Positions 8,613 to 16,767 are shown, numbered from the stretch's first letter. The stretch is DNA of 44,983 bases from Microcystis viridis FACHB-1342 (GCF_014698335.1 NZ_JACJSV010000039.1:1-44983); one strand, 5' to 3'. Notes: generated by a model not told the origin, from the sequence alone. Numbers and translations: made by a program.

Positions 8613-9338
8613 ATGTTCAATACCTCTCGTCGCCAATTAATCCGTTATGGGGGTGGTTTTTTGGGAACCAGTCTAGCCGCCTCTGTTTTGGGTTCTCAGT
8701 TGTCCAAAAGTAACGCCCAAACTGCTGTTAATTCCCAGCCATGGCTAACGGCTCAAAATCAAGGATTGAACCCAGACCAGGCCTTAACTATGCTCATGGA
8801 AGGCAATCAACGTTTCTGGGAACGAAGAAAAAAAAGTCCTAACCGCGATCAAACTCGACTCACAGAAGTGGCCGAAAGTCAAGCCCCTTTTGCGGCAATT
8901 TTGGGCTGTGCCGATTCTCGCGTACCAGCAGAAATCGTTTTTGATCAAGGATTAGGAGATCTATTTGTTTGTCGGGTAGCGGGAAATTTAGCCACTTCCG
9001 AAGAAATTGGTAGCCTTGAATTCGGCACGTTGGTGTTAGGAGCCAAGGTAATTGTTGTCCTTGGCCATTCTCGTTGTGGAGCGGTAAAAGCCACCATTGA
9101 AGGGGGTCGATTCCCGGGTCAAATCGGTCGTTTAATCGATGGCCTACAGGTGGGAGTTGATCGGGCCGAAAAACAACCCGGTTCTAACAAACTTGAGCGA
9201 GCAATTAAATCCAATGTTGTCTATCAAGTAGAGAAATTAGGCAAATCCCCAGTTATTGGTGAATTAGTGGACGGCAAACAATTAAAAGTTGTCGGTGCTT
9301 ACTATGATCTCGATACCGGCAAAGTGAGTTTAATTTAG
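8613..9338 (+). CDS. Beta-class carbonic anhydrase with Tat signal (EcaB-like)
   Basis: 241 residues. The N-terminus has a twin-arginine signal (S-R-R-Q-L-I, then a hydrophobic region and a likely A-x-A type cleavage near residue 36). Beta-carbonic-anhydrase ligands are present: C99, D101 and R103 in C-A-D-S-R, and H152 and C155 in G-H-S-R-C-G. The protein should hydrate CO2 reversibly after export to the lumen or periplasm. It lies inside the CO2-uptake operon, between ndhF3 (80-bp gap) and ndhD3. Synechocystis EcaB, also an exported beta-CA, has been reported to work with CupA/CupB; orthology is inferred. No lipobox Cys is seen. Confidence 0.9.
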   Translation: MFNTSRRQLIRYGGGFLGTSLAASVLGSQLSKSNAQTAVNSQPWLTAQNQGLNPDQALTMLMEGNQRFWERRKKSPNRDQTRLTEVAESQAPFAAILGCADSRVPAEIVFDQGLGDLFVCRVAGNLATSEEIGSLEFGTLVLGAKVIVVLGHSRCGAVKATIEGGRFPGQIGRLIDGLQVGVDRAEKQPGSNKLERAIKSNVVYQVEKLGKSPVIGELVDGKQLKVVGAYYDLDTGKVSLI

Positions 9339-9416
9339 TCAATTCTAGATTAGTCATCGTGTCGGTTGGCTAATCCTTTTCTCATCCCAGTCATTATAAA
9401 TTTGATCGATACCAAT

Positions 9417-10967
9417 ATGCTCAGTACCCTGCTTTGGTTGCCAATAATTGGAGCAATTATCGTCGGTCTTTTCCCCGATAAATTTGCCCCAGCAAAATTA
9501 CGTCAAATTACCCTCTTTTTTGTTGCCGCCGTCCTCTTTTGGTCTTTATATCTGCTGACTCAATATAACTTAACCAGCAATGGCTTTCAATTTTCTGAAT
9601 ACCGCGAATGGGCAAAACCAATCGGTTTAAATTATAACCTCGGAGTCGATGGTTTGTCCTTACCGTTAATTATTTTAAGCTGTTTCTTGACAGGAATAGC
9701 TATCTATAGTAGCGAAGAAAAAATAGAGCGTCCCCGACTTTATTACATCCTAATCCTCCTGATTAACGCCGGGGTTTCTGGGGCATTAATGGCCAAAAAC
9801 CTGCTGCTGTTCATCGTTTTCTATGAACTAGAATTAATCCCCTTTTATCTGATGATTGCTATCTGGGGAGGCGAAAAACGTGGCTATGCTTCGATTAAAT
9901 TCCTTCTCTATACTGCTGTCTCTGGGTTATTAGTCCTAGCGGCATTTTTAGGGATAGGTTTCCTCAACGGTGGTACTTTTGACTATTCCTCCCTCTCCAC
10001 CGCCGATTTCTCCCAAAAAACCCAGTTACTACTCTTAACTCTGCTGTTAGTGGGATTTGGCATCAAAATCCCCCTCGTACCTCTCCATACTTGGCTACCA
10101 GATGCCTACACGGAAGCTTCCCCCGCTACAGCAATTTTACTAGGTGGTATCCTCGCTAAACTCGGTACTTATGGCTTAGTTCGCTTTGGTCTGCAATTAT
10201 TCCCGGAAACTTGGTCTTTAATCGCCCCCGGACTGGCAATTGTCGGCGTTATTAGCGTTATTTATGGAGCTTTGAGCGCTATTGCCCAAAAAGACATTAA
10301 ACGCATGGTGGCCTACAGTTCGATCGGTCACATGGGCTATATACTGGTAGCAGCCGCCGCCGGCACGGGTTTAAGCGTCCTTGGTGCCGTCGCGCAGATG
10401 ATTAGCCACGGTCTTATTCTCGCCCTCTTATTCTATCTGGTGGGCATTGTCGAACGCAAAGCCGGAACTAGAGATTTAGACGTTTTAAACGGTTTAATGA
10501 ACCCAATTCGCGGTTTACCCCTGGTTAGCGCCCTATTAATTCTCGCCGGTATGGCCAGTGCTGGTATCCCCGGATTAGTGGGATTTGTGGCGGAATTTAT
10601 CGTTTTTCAGGGTAGTTTCTCCCGTTTTCCCGTGCAGACGGTTCTCTGTATCATCGCTTCCGGTTTAACGGCGGTTTACTTTGTTATCCTGCTTAATCGC
10701 ACCTGTTTTGGTAAATTGGATAATAAACTTGCCTACTATCCCAAAGTCCTGAAATCGGAAACTATACCCGCTTTTGTCCTAATGGTATTAATCGTCTTTT
10801 TAGGTATTCAACCCAATTATTTAGTCCGTTGGATTGAACCCACCACTAACTCGATGGTTGCCAGCTTATCGGGACAAGCAAAACCTAGTTTTGTGTTACA
10901 AAAATCTCCGCAAAAGTCCTCAAAAACCAACTGGTTTAATCGGGGTAAATATTTGAGTAATAGTTAG
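9417..10967 (+). CDS. ndhD3: NAD(P)H-quinone oxidoreductase subunit D3 (CO2-uptake NDH-1MS)
   Basis: 516 residues from the ATG at 9417. An in-frame TTG at 9366 would add 17 residues, but neither start has a convincing Shine-Dalgarno, and the ATG gives the usual NdhD beginning (M-L-S-T-L-L-W-L-P). It is a multi-spanning antiporter-like subunit with F-Y-E-L-E-L-I-P-F-Y near 140 and the H-T-W-L-P-D-A-Y-T-E-A motif in the middle. It pairs with NdhF3 and CupA in NDH-1MS. The TAG stop overlaps the left end of a family A MITE: T is from the target duplication and AG is from the element. Confidence 0.92.
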   Translation: MLSTLLWLPIIGAIIVGLFPDKFAPAKLRQITLFFVAAVLFWSLYLLTQYNLTSNGFQFSEYREWAKPIGLNYNLGVDGLSLPLIILSCFLTGIAIYSSEEKIERPRLYYILILLINAGVSGALMAKNLLLFIVFYELELIPFYLMIAIWGGEKRGYASIKFLLYTAVSGLLVLAAFLGIGFLNGGTFDYSSLSTADFSQKTQLLLLTLLLVGFGIKIPLVPLHTWLPDAYTEASPATAILLGGILAKLGTYGLVRFGLQLFPETWSLIAPGLAIVGVISVIYGALSAIAQKDIKRMVAYSSIGHMGYILVAAAAGTGLSVLGAVAQMISHGLILALLFYLVGIVERKAGTRDLDVLNGLMNPIRGLPLVSALLILAGMASAGIPGLVGFVAEFIVFQGSFSRFPVQTVLCIIASGLTAVYFVILLNRTCFGKLDNKLAYYPKVLKSETIPAFVLMVLIVFLGIQPNYLVRWIEPTTNSMVASLSGQAKPSFVLQKSPQKSSKTNWFNRGKYLSNS

Positions 10968-11178
10968 GGTTGGCTTAATAAATCTAAAAACCTTGTTGGA
11001 TAAGACTTTTAGACTTTTTTGACCTCAAAAAGTGCCAGCCGAGAGTGATCGGGGCGAAAATTCCGGGACTTTTTTCCTGAAAATTAGGTAATTGACCGTC
11101 TGAAAATGGGTAAAACCCTACACCCCACACCCCACACCCCACACCCTGCCCCCACGAAAAACTTTTTCAGCAGACCCT
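10966..11178. mobile_element. MITE family A, copy 1 (between ndhD3 and cupA)
   Basis: A ~213-bp non-autonomous element with inverted ends (AGGGTTGGCT at the left; the right end CAGACCCT is its imperfect complement), flanked by a 4-bp direct repeat AGTT (10962-10965 and 11179-11182). It contains a CCCCACA heptamer run (about 11118-11150). Copies lie at 13999-14194, 30408-30623 and 38175-38353. It carries no coding potential. It fills the ndhD3-cupA gap and so interrupts the operon. Confidence 0.78.
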
Positions 11179-11241
11179 AGTTAGTTATCCCTTGCTGTTT
11201 CCGAATTATTGTAACCGCTGCTAATTACTTTACCTAAAACT

Positions 11242-12537
11242 ATGACTGGGACATTAATCAAAGCCAAAATTCCCCCTTCTACTCACGAATTCGCCGACAT
11301 TATCCACCGGTTAGAAGCGGGTGGCTCCATGTTGCCGGATACTCCCGAAAACCTGATGCAAATTATCGGCATTTATAAAGCTTATGCTGTGCCGATGGAT
11401 TTTTATTGGCGAGATCTGCTCTATATTGCCGAACGAGTTTTCCTCGATCCTTTGCCCTTTTTTAAATATTTTCTACCCCAAGAATACCTAGACCTACAAA
11501 ATCATTACGCTGGCGATAATGCCGATTTACGCATCTGGCGCGGTACGGGTTCCGCTCACCCTGAATTGTTAGAATTCATGGATAAAGGTAAAACCAGAAA
11601 AATGCCCAGATTAATCCATCACCTCTGGCATGACCGTATTAATATGGAATTTGCTGAAGCCTGTATGCAAGCCATGTTATGGCATGGCCGCGATATGGGT
11701 TGGGGTTTATTTGATGCCTATCTCGATTCAGAAGAATATCGCCAAAATGCCGACCGCGCTATTAAGGCCTATTTCAAGAAAAATCCCGTCATGATGAAAC
11801 TTTATGACCTGTTCCCCGATATGTTTTTGGAACAGGTGCGGATGATGTCCTACTACTCTAATTTAGGACTATTCTGGGAAGTGATGGCCCCGGTATTTTT
11901 CGAGATGTCTGATATCTACGATGAAGGAGGGTTTAAAGGTGTTCCTGATGCCATGAATTTCCTCGTTAATGGTATTTTTGCCATCGCTGGCCGGCCGATT
12001 TATCATCACGTTTATATTGATGGTCAATGCTACGAAATTATCCCCAAATCAAAGGCTTTTACTTGGCTTTATGAAGCAGCTTTACCCTATGTAGAAGCGG
12101 TCTTTTATCGTACTGCTCCCTTCCGGGGTACAAAGTCCTATAATGCCCAAGCAAAACAGGTTCCTGACGAACAAAAAGACTTTCACTATGGCATTCTTTA
12201 TGCGGATGTTTTCCCCGTGGGTACTGCGGGAATTCCTCCCACTTTGTTAATGGATGATATGTATCATTTTTTACCCCAATATCTAATTGATTACTATCAG
12301 CAAAACTGCCGGGGGGAAGACGATATTTTGATTCAATTGGGGATTAGTTTCCAGCGCTCGATGTATAATGTTACTTCAGCAGTTATTCAAGCTCTACGCA
12401 CTGCTTTACTCTATCCCCTCGACGATCCTAATCCCAAACATTTACTTAAAAATCGTCAATTCTTTGAGGCACAAATGGACAGATTTAAACGTCCCGAAGC
12501 GCGTCTTAGAGATATCCAAAGTCCTAATTATCGTTAA
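11242..12537 (+). CDS. cupA: CO2 hydration protein CupA/ChpY
   Basis: 431 residues, mostly helical, with the typical ChpY/CupA start (S-T-H-E-F-A-D-I-I-H-R-L-E-A-G-G) and conserved H- and D/E-rich patches. CupA is the peripheral CO2-hydration subunit of the high-affinity, low-CO2-inducible NDH-1MS complex, bound at the NdhD3/NdhF3 end on the cytoplasmic side of thylakoids. Linkage to ndhD3 indicates CupA rather than CupB. The small fasciclin-domain gene cupS, which commonly follows, is not present downstream. A short hairpin terminator lies 21 bp after the stop. Confidence 0.93.
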   Translation: MTGTLIKAKIPPSTHEFADIIHRLEAGGSMLPDTPENLMQIIGIYKAYAVPMDFYWRDLLYIAERVFLDPLPFFKYFLPQEYLDLQNHYAGDNADLRIWRGTGSAHPELLEFMDKGKTRKMPRLIHHLWHDRINMEFAEACMQAMLWHGRDMGWGLFDAYLDSEEYRQNADRAIKAYFKKNPVMMKLYDLFPDMFLEQVRMMSYYSNLGLFWEVMAPVFFEMSDIYDEGGFKGVPDAMNFLVNGIFAIAGRPIYHHVYIDGQCYEIIPKSKAFTWLYEAALPYVEAVFYRTAPFRGTKSYNAQAKQVPDEQKDFHYGILYADVFPVGTAGIPPTLLMDDMYHFLPQYLIDYYQQNCRGEDDILIQLGISFQRSMYNVTSAVIQALRTALLYPLDDPNPKHLLKNRQFFEAQMDRFKRPEARLRDIQSPNYR

Positions 12538-12557
12538 GGTTTTTGGGTTATTTTTCT

Positions 12558-12582
12558 GGTGGGTTTATCGCCCACCTTTTTT
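12558..12582 (+). terminator. Rho-independent terminator after cupA
   Basis: Stem GGTGGG / CCCACC with a 7-nt loop, followed by six T residues, 21 bp after the cupA stop codon. It marks the end of the ndhR-cupA operon and separates it from the kinase gene. Confidence 0.75.
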
Positions 12583-12615
12583 GATTATGAGATAACCGAC
12601 ACCCAATGTCATACT

Positions 12616-12720
12616 AATACTAAATCCCTTGAGTAACCCACAGAAAACGGGTTTTTCCGAGAAACCCGTTTTCTACTCGAGGGAATAAATAATCAGTATT
12701 TAATAGCCAGATTTAGTATT
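12616..12720. mobile_element. MITE family D, copy 1 (upstream of the kinase)
   Basis: A 105-bp element with 11-bp terminal inverted repeats AATACTAAATC / GATTTAGTATT. The centre forms a long hairpin (GAAAACGGGTTT.. pairing with ..AAACCCGTTTTC). A partial copy in the opposite orientation ends the kinase gene at 13723-13790. Related ends occur at 30313-30407 and near 35810-36033. It occupies most of the 306-bp cupA-kinase gap. The remaining ~120 bp hold the likely kinase promoter, with nothing else obvious. Confidence 0.78.
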
Positions 12721-12843
12721 AAGTACCTAAGCAAAATTAATTACACATTTCGATAAAGCTTTTGCTTCTTGCCTTCGTTAAAACCACCCACTTACTAGGA
12801 TAGTTACAGAACGTAAAAATTGGCTAATTCAGGAGTTATTATT

Positions 12844-13782
12844 ATGCTAGACCAAATGATGAAGATGTTAGAAGGGCAACAAATAGGCCCCTATCGTCTT
12901 AATAAATTTCTCGGTGCGGGTGGTTTTGGTGGTGTATTTCATGCTAGTGAAATGGTCAGAAATACATCGGTCAAAGAAGTTGCCATTAAAGTTATCCCCG
13001 AAAGTAGCGATGATAAATTAATTGAGTTAACAAATTCCAGAAAGTTAGAACATCCTAATTTAATTAAGAGTTATGCGGTGGGGGAATTTACTTTTCTCAA
13101 TACTGAAATGCTTTATTTAGTCATGGAATTGGCACAGGGTAGCCTAGAAAATCACATTGCCAAAGCCAGTTTGTCAGCGGATGAGATTACAAATATTACT
13201 GCTCAAGTCGCCCAGGGCTTAAATTATCTTCATCGACAAAATAAAGTCCATCGAGATTTAAAACCGGGTAATATCCTCAAGGTTAATCAACAATACAAGT
13301 TAGCAGATTTTGGCTTAATTAGAACCTTAAATAACAAAAGCCACACTCAAACAGTCCACAATACCGGTACAATTATTTATATGCCTCCCGAAGCCTTTAG
13401 GGGGGATATTTCCTCAGCCTGGGATTTGTGGTCATTAGGTATTATGTTAATCCAAATGACCACTAATCAACTTCCCTATAAGTTTAATAATGATATTCAC
13501 CAGTTAATGGCAAAGGTGATGAATTGTGATTTACAAATCCCCAGTTTACCGAAAGAGTTTAAACCGATTATTGAAGGGTGTTTGCAAAAAGATAGAAAAC
13601 AAAGATGGACAGCACAACAGGTTTTAAATGCCTTACAAGCAGTCAAAAAGCCTGTTTCACCAATACCCCTAATTGCTTCACCTACTCCATTTACCGAAAA
13701 AATATCCAACGGAGTAACACTAGAGGTAGAAAACGGGTTTCTCCGAGAAACTCGTTTTCTGTGGGTTACTCAACGGATTTAG
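12844..13782 (+). CDS. Hanks-type serine/threonine protein kinase
   Basis: 312 residues from ATG 12844, chosen over an upstream TTG (12820) because AGGAG (12832-12836) sits 7 bp before it. The Gly-rich loop (G-A-G-G-F-G-G-V), the V-A-I-K lysine, H136-R-D138-L-K-P-G-N and D155-F-G are intact, so it should be an active soluble cytoplasmic kinase. There is no membrane segment or sensor domain. After the kinase fold (about 10-270), the last 19 residues and the stop codon are encoded by a family D hairpin repeat (13723-13782), so the original C-terminus was probably lost. The substrate is unknown. Confidence 0.9.
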   Translation: MLDQMMKMLEGQQIGPYRLNKFLGAGGFGGVFHASEMVRNTSVKEVAIKVIPESSDDKLIELTNSRKLEHPNLIKSYAVGEFTFLNTEMLYLVMELAQGSLENHIAKASLSADEITNITAQVAQGLNYLHRQNKVHRDLKPGNILKVNQQYKLADFGLIRTLNNKSHTQTVHNTGTIIYMPPEAFRGDISSAWDLWSLGIMLIQMTTNQLPYKFNNDIHQLMAKVMNCDLQIPSLPKEFKPIIEGCLQKDRKQRWTAQQVLNALQAVKKPVSPIPLIASPTPFTEKISNGVTLEVENGFLRETRFLWVTQRI

Positions 13783-13790
13783 GATAATAT
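13723..13790. mobile_element. MITE family D, partial copy 2 (3' end of the kinase gene)
   Basis: The sequence from GAGGTAGAAAACGGG to GGATTTAG matches the reverse complement of most of the element at 12616-12720, including the central hairpin. The half that would carry the other terminal repeat is missing. It supplies the kinase's last codons and stop, and with the upstream copy it puts the kinase between inverted repeats. Confidence 0.75.
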
Positions 13791-13791
13791 T

Positions 13792-13855
13792 GGTGCGTTA
13801 CGTCGCCTATGTAATTAATGTAAATTAAATAATATTGTGGCGCTCCTAACGCACC
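13792..13855. repeat. Family E short inverted-repeat element
   Basis: A 64-bp sequence bounded by GGTGCGTTA and TAACGCACC. The interior is A/T-rich with a repeated AATATTG. It is probably another tiny MITE-like element. It begins the 450-bp gene-free stretch 13783-14232, which consists entirely of repeats. Confidence 0.5.
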
Positions 13856-13904
13856 CTACCTACTCAGATGAGCAGTTTCGACGATTACAACAGCATAGCG
13901 TCCT

Positions 13905-13977
13905 GTAGGGGGGAAGCATTCGAACAATAACCTATCGGTGAAACCGGAGATTTTCTATCCGAATGCTTCACCCGTAC
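13905..13977. repeat. Family B palindromic REP-like repeat, copy 1
   Basis: A 73-bp imperfect palindrome: GTAGGGG(G)GAAGCATTCG at the left, CCGAATGCTTCACCCGTAC at the right, with CAATAACCTATCGGTGAAACC in the middle. It is followed at once by CTTTTTGCCGCAAACCCT (to 13994), which is the right end of a family A element, so a truncated A element seems to carry this B copy, as at 38264-38336. Confidence 0.7.
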
Positions 13978-13998
13978 TTTTTGCCGCAAACCCTATTT

Positions 13999-14194
13999 AG
14001 GGTTTGCTGAATAAATCTAAAAACTTTGTTGGGTAAGACTTTTATACTTTTTGTCAATCAAAAAGTACCAGGTATGGGAGTGATCAGGGGGAAAATCCCT
14101 GGACTTTTTCCCTAAAAATTAGGTAATTGGCCACCTCAAAACCGGTAAAACCCCACACCCCACACCCCACGAAAAACTTTTTGCCGCAAACCCT
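13999..14194. mobile_element. MITE family A, copy 2
   Basis: A 196-bp element with good inverted ends AGGGTTTGCTGA and GCCGCAAACCCT. The interior is clearly homologous to 10966-11178 and 30408-30623 and includes a shorter CCCCACA run (about 14152-14170). It abuts the right end of another A-type fragment (…AAACCCT at 13994). No target duplication is seen. It lies 38 bp from the stop of the broken mazF-like gene. Confidence 0.75.
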
Positions 14195-14232
14195 AACTAT
14201 TGATTATGTTTCCGCTGCAACTAGCGCACAGA

Positions 14233-14577
14233 CTAATCTTCGCTTTCTTGATCATTCCTCTCTTCAAACCCTAGCCAAAAAAGTAACGCATTCTCAACCT
14301 CCATCATTTGCTCAGATGTCAGATTTCCTAATTTACGCAAAAGCTTTGCATGGGGAATTGTAACGATGTTTTGTACATCAAAGACTCCTTCTCTAAGGAA
14401 GCTAGCTTAGACTTTCACTTCAAATCTTGAACCACGAGAGCTTGTCGTATGTGGAACCAGAGTCGCTAAGGCACGCTCTTGATTGCGCGCAGGAATACTG
14501 ATAACCAAACAGGGTCTGACTTTGGCCACATAACCCAGATCAACCAGCCAAACCTGACCACGATCAGGGCTATCCAT
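14233..14577 (-). pseudogene. MazF/PemK-like toxin gene broken by one in-frame stop
   Basis: From ATG 14577 the frame reads R-G-Q-V-W-L-V-D-L-G…R-P-C-L-V-I-S, the MazF/PemK core, then reaches TAA at 14407-14409 after about 56 codons. The same frame continues as A-S-F-L-R-E-G-V-F-D-V-Q-N-I-V-T-I-P… to a TAG at 14233-14235, giving a normal MazF length of ~114 residues. A single substitution (perhaps CAA to TAA) therefore explains the break. MazF enzymes cut mRNA; this copy should be inactive unless the stop is read through. The start overlaps the antitoxin stop by 8 bp. Confidence 0.75.
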
Positions 14578-14761
14578 AGGAAGCTTCCTGATCATCTAAT
14601 TCTAGAAAAATTCCCTCGGCATTGAGGACTAGATCTTCATCAGATAAGGGCGGAAAATCCAGGTGAATTGTCCGCTTCAGAATCTCTAATAGCAAATCTA
14701 ACCGCTCTGAGTCTGTCAAGCGGTCAAAGGTATCTAAAAGTTCCTGAACTATAGCAGTCAT
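14570..14761 (-). CDS. Putative antitoxin upstream of the MazF-like toxin
   Basis: 63 residues from ATG 14761 (an in-frame ATG at 14785 would add 8 residues). It is acidic and helical at the N-terminus, with the C-terminal half rich in D/E and L. It shows no AbrB-like MazE fold that I can recognise. Its stop overlaps the start of the MazF-like frame (T-ATG-GATAG), the classic translational coupling of toxin-antitoxin pairs, so the role is inferred from context. Because the toxin is broken, this may be a relic or may act on other toxins. Confidence 0.7.
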   Translation of the reverse strand: MTAIVQELLDTFDRLTDSERLDLLLEILKRTIHLDFPPLSDEDLVLNAEGIFLELDDQEASYG

Positions 14762-14812
14762 AGCAGTTACTCTATATCTGCTCAATACTATAACACAAGC
14801 TTAACAAGGATC

Positions 14813-15271
14813 TTAGTCATTACTTGACAGCCCCAATAAATTCCGAATGTAAGTTTGGAATCCCCCCAAACCGCCATCGTCATCCCAACGCTGTCTGAAA
14901 GTTGGTAACTTCTCCAATTCCATCACATTCCCACCCTGATACCTGACTCGATAATCAAACATCGCATCTGCTTTTGCTGATACAGGTGGATTATCAAAAT
15001 CAATAGCCCAAAGCACCTCAACAATTCGATAGATGTCGTAATTATCTTTGCCAATTTCACGTTTGGCTTTGCAGTCGAGAACTTTTACTAAATGGGTAAC
15101 ATACCCTCGCTGTCTGAGTAGTATCAAACTATCTTTTTCGGGTTTATTGGCATTGACTTCATCGTCTTTCCATGCCAGTTGGAAGGGCGATGAAACCTTA
15201 TATTTCCGATATGCCCATGTACCATCGTTTCGCCTGACATTTTTAGTCCACTTCAGAGCTTGTAAATCCAT
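14813..15271 (-). CDS. Unknown protein downstream of fbp
   Basis: 152 residues, soluble, rich in D, K, R and W, with no signal peptide or membrane segment. The first third (K-W-T-K-N-V…W-A-Y-R-K-Y-K-V) and the middle (V-T-H-L-V-K-V-L-D) suggest a compact beta-rich domain of the kind seen in small accessory or restriction-linked proteins, but I do not recognise the family. The start is 28 bp after the fbp stop on the same strand, so it may be read from the fbp promoter. Confidence 0.6.
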   Translation of the reverse strand: MDLQALKWTKNVRRNDGTWAYRKYKVSSPFQLAWKDDEVNANKPEKDSLILLRQRGYVTHLVKVLDCKAKREIGKDNYDIYRIVEVLWAIDFDNPPVSAKADAMFDYRVRYQGGNVMELEKLPTFRQRWDDDGGLGGFQTYIRNLLGLSSND

Positions 15272-15298
15272 GTCAATATCTCGAAATAAAACTATAAG

Positions 15299-16345
15299 TT
15301 AAACTCGATCGCGATGACGTCGATCAGCGATAAAAGACTCCACCAATTTAACATCTTCGACACTACCGATCACTAAAGGTGTGCGGGTGTGTAATTTATC
15401 GGGAACGATATCTAAAAGATTTGTCACCCCATCACTAGCTTTACCTCCTGCCTGTTCAATTAAAAAAGCAAGGGGGGCAGTTTCATAAATTAAGCGCAAT
15501 TTTCCCTGGGGATTTTTAACAGTACCCGGATAGAGAAAAACACCACCCTGCATTAAAATTCGATGGATATCTCCCACTAATGCCCCACTGTAACGGGCCG
15601 TGTAACCATCATGACGGTGGACATAACGGGTATAGTCGCGAATTGCCTCATCCCACTGCCAAAAATTGCCCTCATTGGTACTATAAATCGGGCCATGGTC
15701 GGGGATAATAATATTCTCTTGGGCGAGGATAAATTCCCCTAAACTGGGGTCAAGGACAAAGGCATGAACACCGCGACCGATCGAGTAAACTAAAATAGTC
15801 GAGGGTCCGTAGAGAATATAGCCAGCGGCGATTTGTTTACGACCATTTTGCAGTAAATCTAGGGCTTCTCCGTCTAAATCATTGCCTTCCTGTTGACGGA
15901 TGGCAAAAATCGAACCCACATTTAGGTTAATATCCACATTGGAAGAACCATCGATCGGGTCGTAGAGTAGGGTATAGCGACCGATGGGACAGTTTTCTGG
16001 GATATAATAGGGTTTATCCATTTCCTCGGAAGCAAGACGGCAAACTAAACCACTTTGCTTAAAAACCGAGATAAATACTTCATTGGCAAAAACGTCCATT
16101 TTCTTGACCGATTCCCCTTGGACGTTGGTTTCTCCAGTAAAACCTAGCACATCCGCCATTAATCCCGCTTTACTGAGACGACGGGCAATTAATTTCCCCG
16201 CTAGGGCAATCCGACTCATAATTGCGCTTAAATCCTGCGCGTCGGGGGAAAAGCTTTGTAGTTGTTGCAGGACGTGACGGGAGAGGGTGGTACAATCTCG
16301 ATCGAGGCTATGTTCGGGGATAGAAAAGGGAATATTGCTAACCAT
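15299..16345 (-). CDS. fbp: Class I fructose-1,6-bisphosphatase
   Basis: 348 residues with the class I signature Y-D-P-I-D-G-S-S-N (metal-binding aspartates), E-E near residue 100, and a C-terminal [13 protein letters not shown]. It hydrolyses fructose 1,6-bisphosphate to fructose 6-phosphate in gluconeogenesis. In many cyanobacteria the Calvin-cycle reaction is done mainly by the bifunctional class II enzyme (GlpX type), so this one may be secondary. The length is normal. Confidence 0.94.
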   Translation of the reverse strand: MVSNIPFSIPEHSLDRDCTTLSRHVLQQLQSFSPDAQDLSAIMSRIALAGKLIARRLSKAGLMADVLGFTGETNVQGESVKKMDVFANEVFISVFKQSGLVCRLASEEMDKPYYIPENCPIGRYTLLYDPIDGSSNVDINLNVGSIFAIRQQEGNDLDGEALDLLQNGRKQIAAGYILYGPSTILVYSIGRGVHAFVLDPSLGEFILAQENIIIPDHGPIYSTNEGNFWQWDEAIRDYTRYVHRHDGYTARYSGALVGDIHRILMQGGVFLYPGTVKNPQGKLRLIYETAPLAFLIEQAGGKASDGVTNLLDIVPDKLHTRTPLVIGSVEDVKLVESFIADRRHRDRV

Positions 16346-16508
16346 AACTGTAATTGCCAGTAATAAAGTAAAAAAAGGGAAACTCGTCTAGTCTCAATTA
16401 TGACTATGATTTGATCCTAGCCAAAATTTTTCCCATTGCGGGCTAATTTTTAGATCAGTTTTAGAGTTGGCTAATTTTTATCCCATTGATCATTAAATTT
16501 TGGTCAAT

Positions 16509-16616
16509 AAGTAGCTGTTTATAATTAAATTGAAGATAAACTTTGGTTTCGATTCCCCCTTGATAAGCTATCCATTAGTCACATCTTTCTTAACATAAAA
16601 TTTGACAAAAAGAGAA
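16509..16616. repeat. Family C repeat, copy 2 (partial)
   Basis: It shares AAGTAGCTG..TATAATTAAATT and the …GATTCCCCC segment with 4464-4613, and shares the following CTATC.ATTAGTCA.AT.TTTCTTAACA…AAAAGAGAA part with 27903-27990. It may be the eroded end of an insertion sequence. The rest of the gene-free stretch 16346-16767 contains AGCATCTCA (about 16679), which is inverted as TGAGATGCT near 16786 at the broken end of the transposase gene. No gene is seen there. Confidence 0.5.
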
Positions 16617-16767
16617 AAGTGTGCAAGATGGCTCAAGGGGGTTCTATAGGGGGACTAATTTGTAGCTTGTAGTTGGGAGCATCTCACCTTTGTAACCCCT
16701 AAATCAGGTTTTTATGTCAAGCTATTTTGAAAACCTTGCTAGAAAACAGTTTTAGGGATAAGTATAA

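Noticed and set aside
12820-12843. TTG start adding eight residues to the kinase
   Set aside because: The Shine-Dalgarno AGGAG lies after this TTG and is correctly spaced for ATG 12844.
14127-14363. 78-codon plus-strand frame
   Set aside because: It overlaps the family A element and the mazF-like gene on the other strand, with no homology-like pattern.
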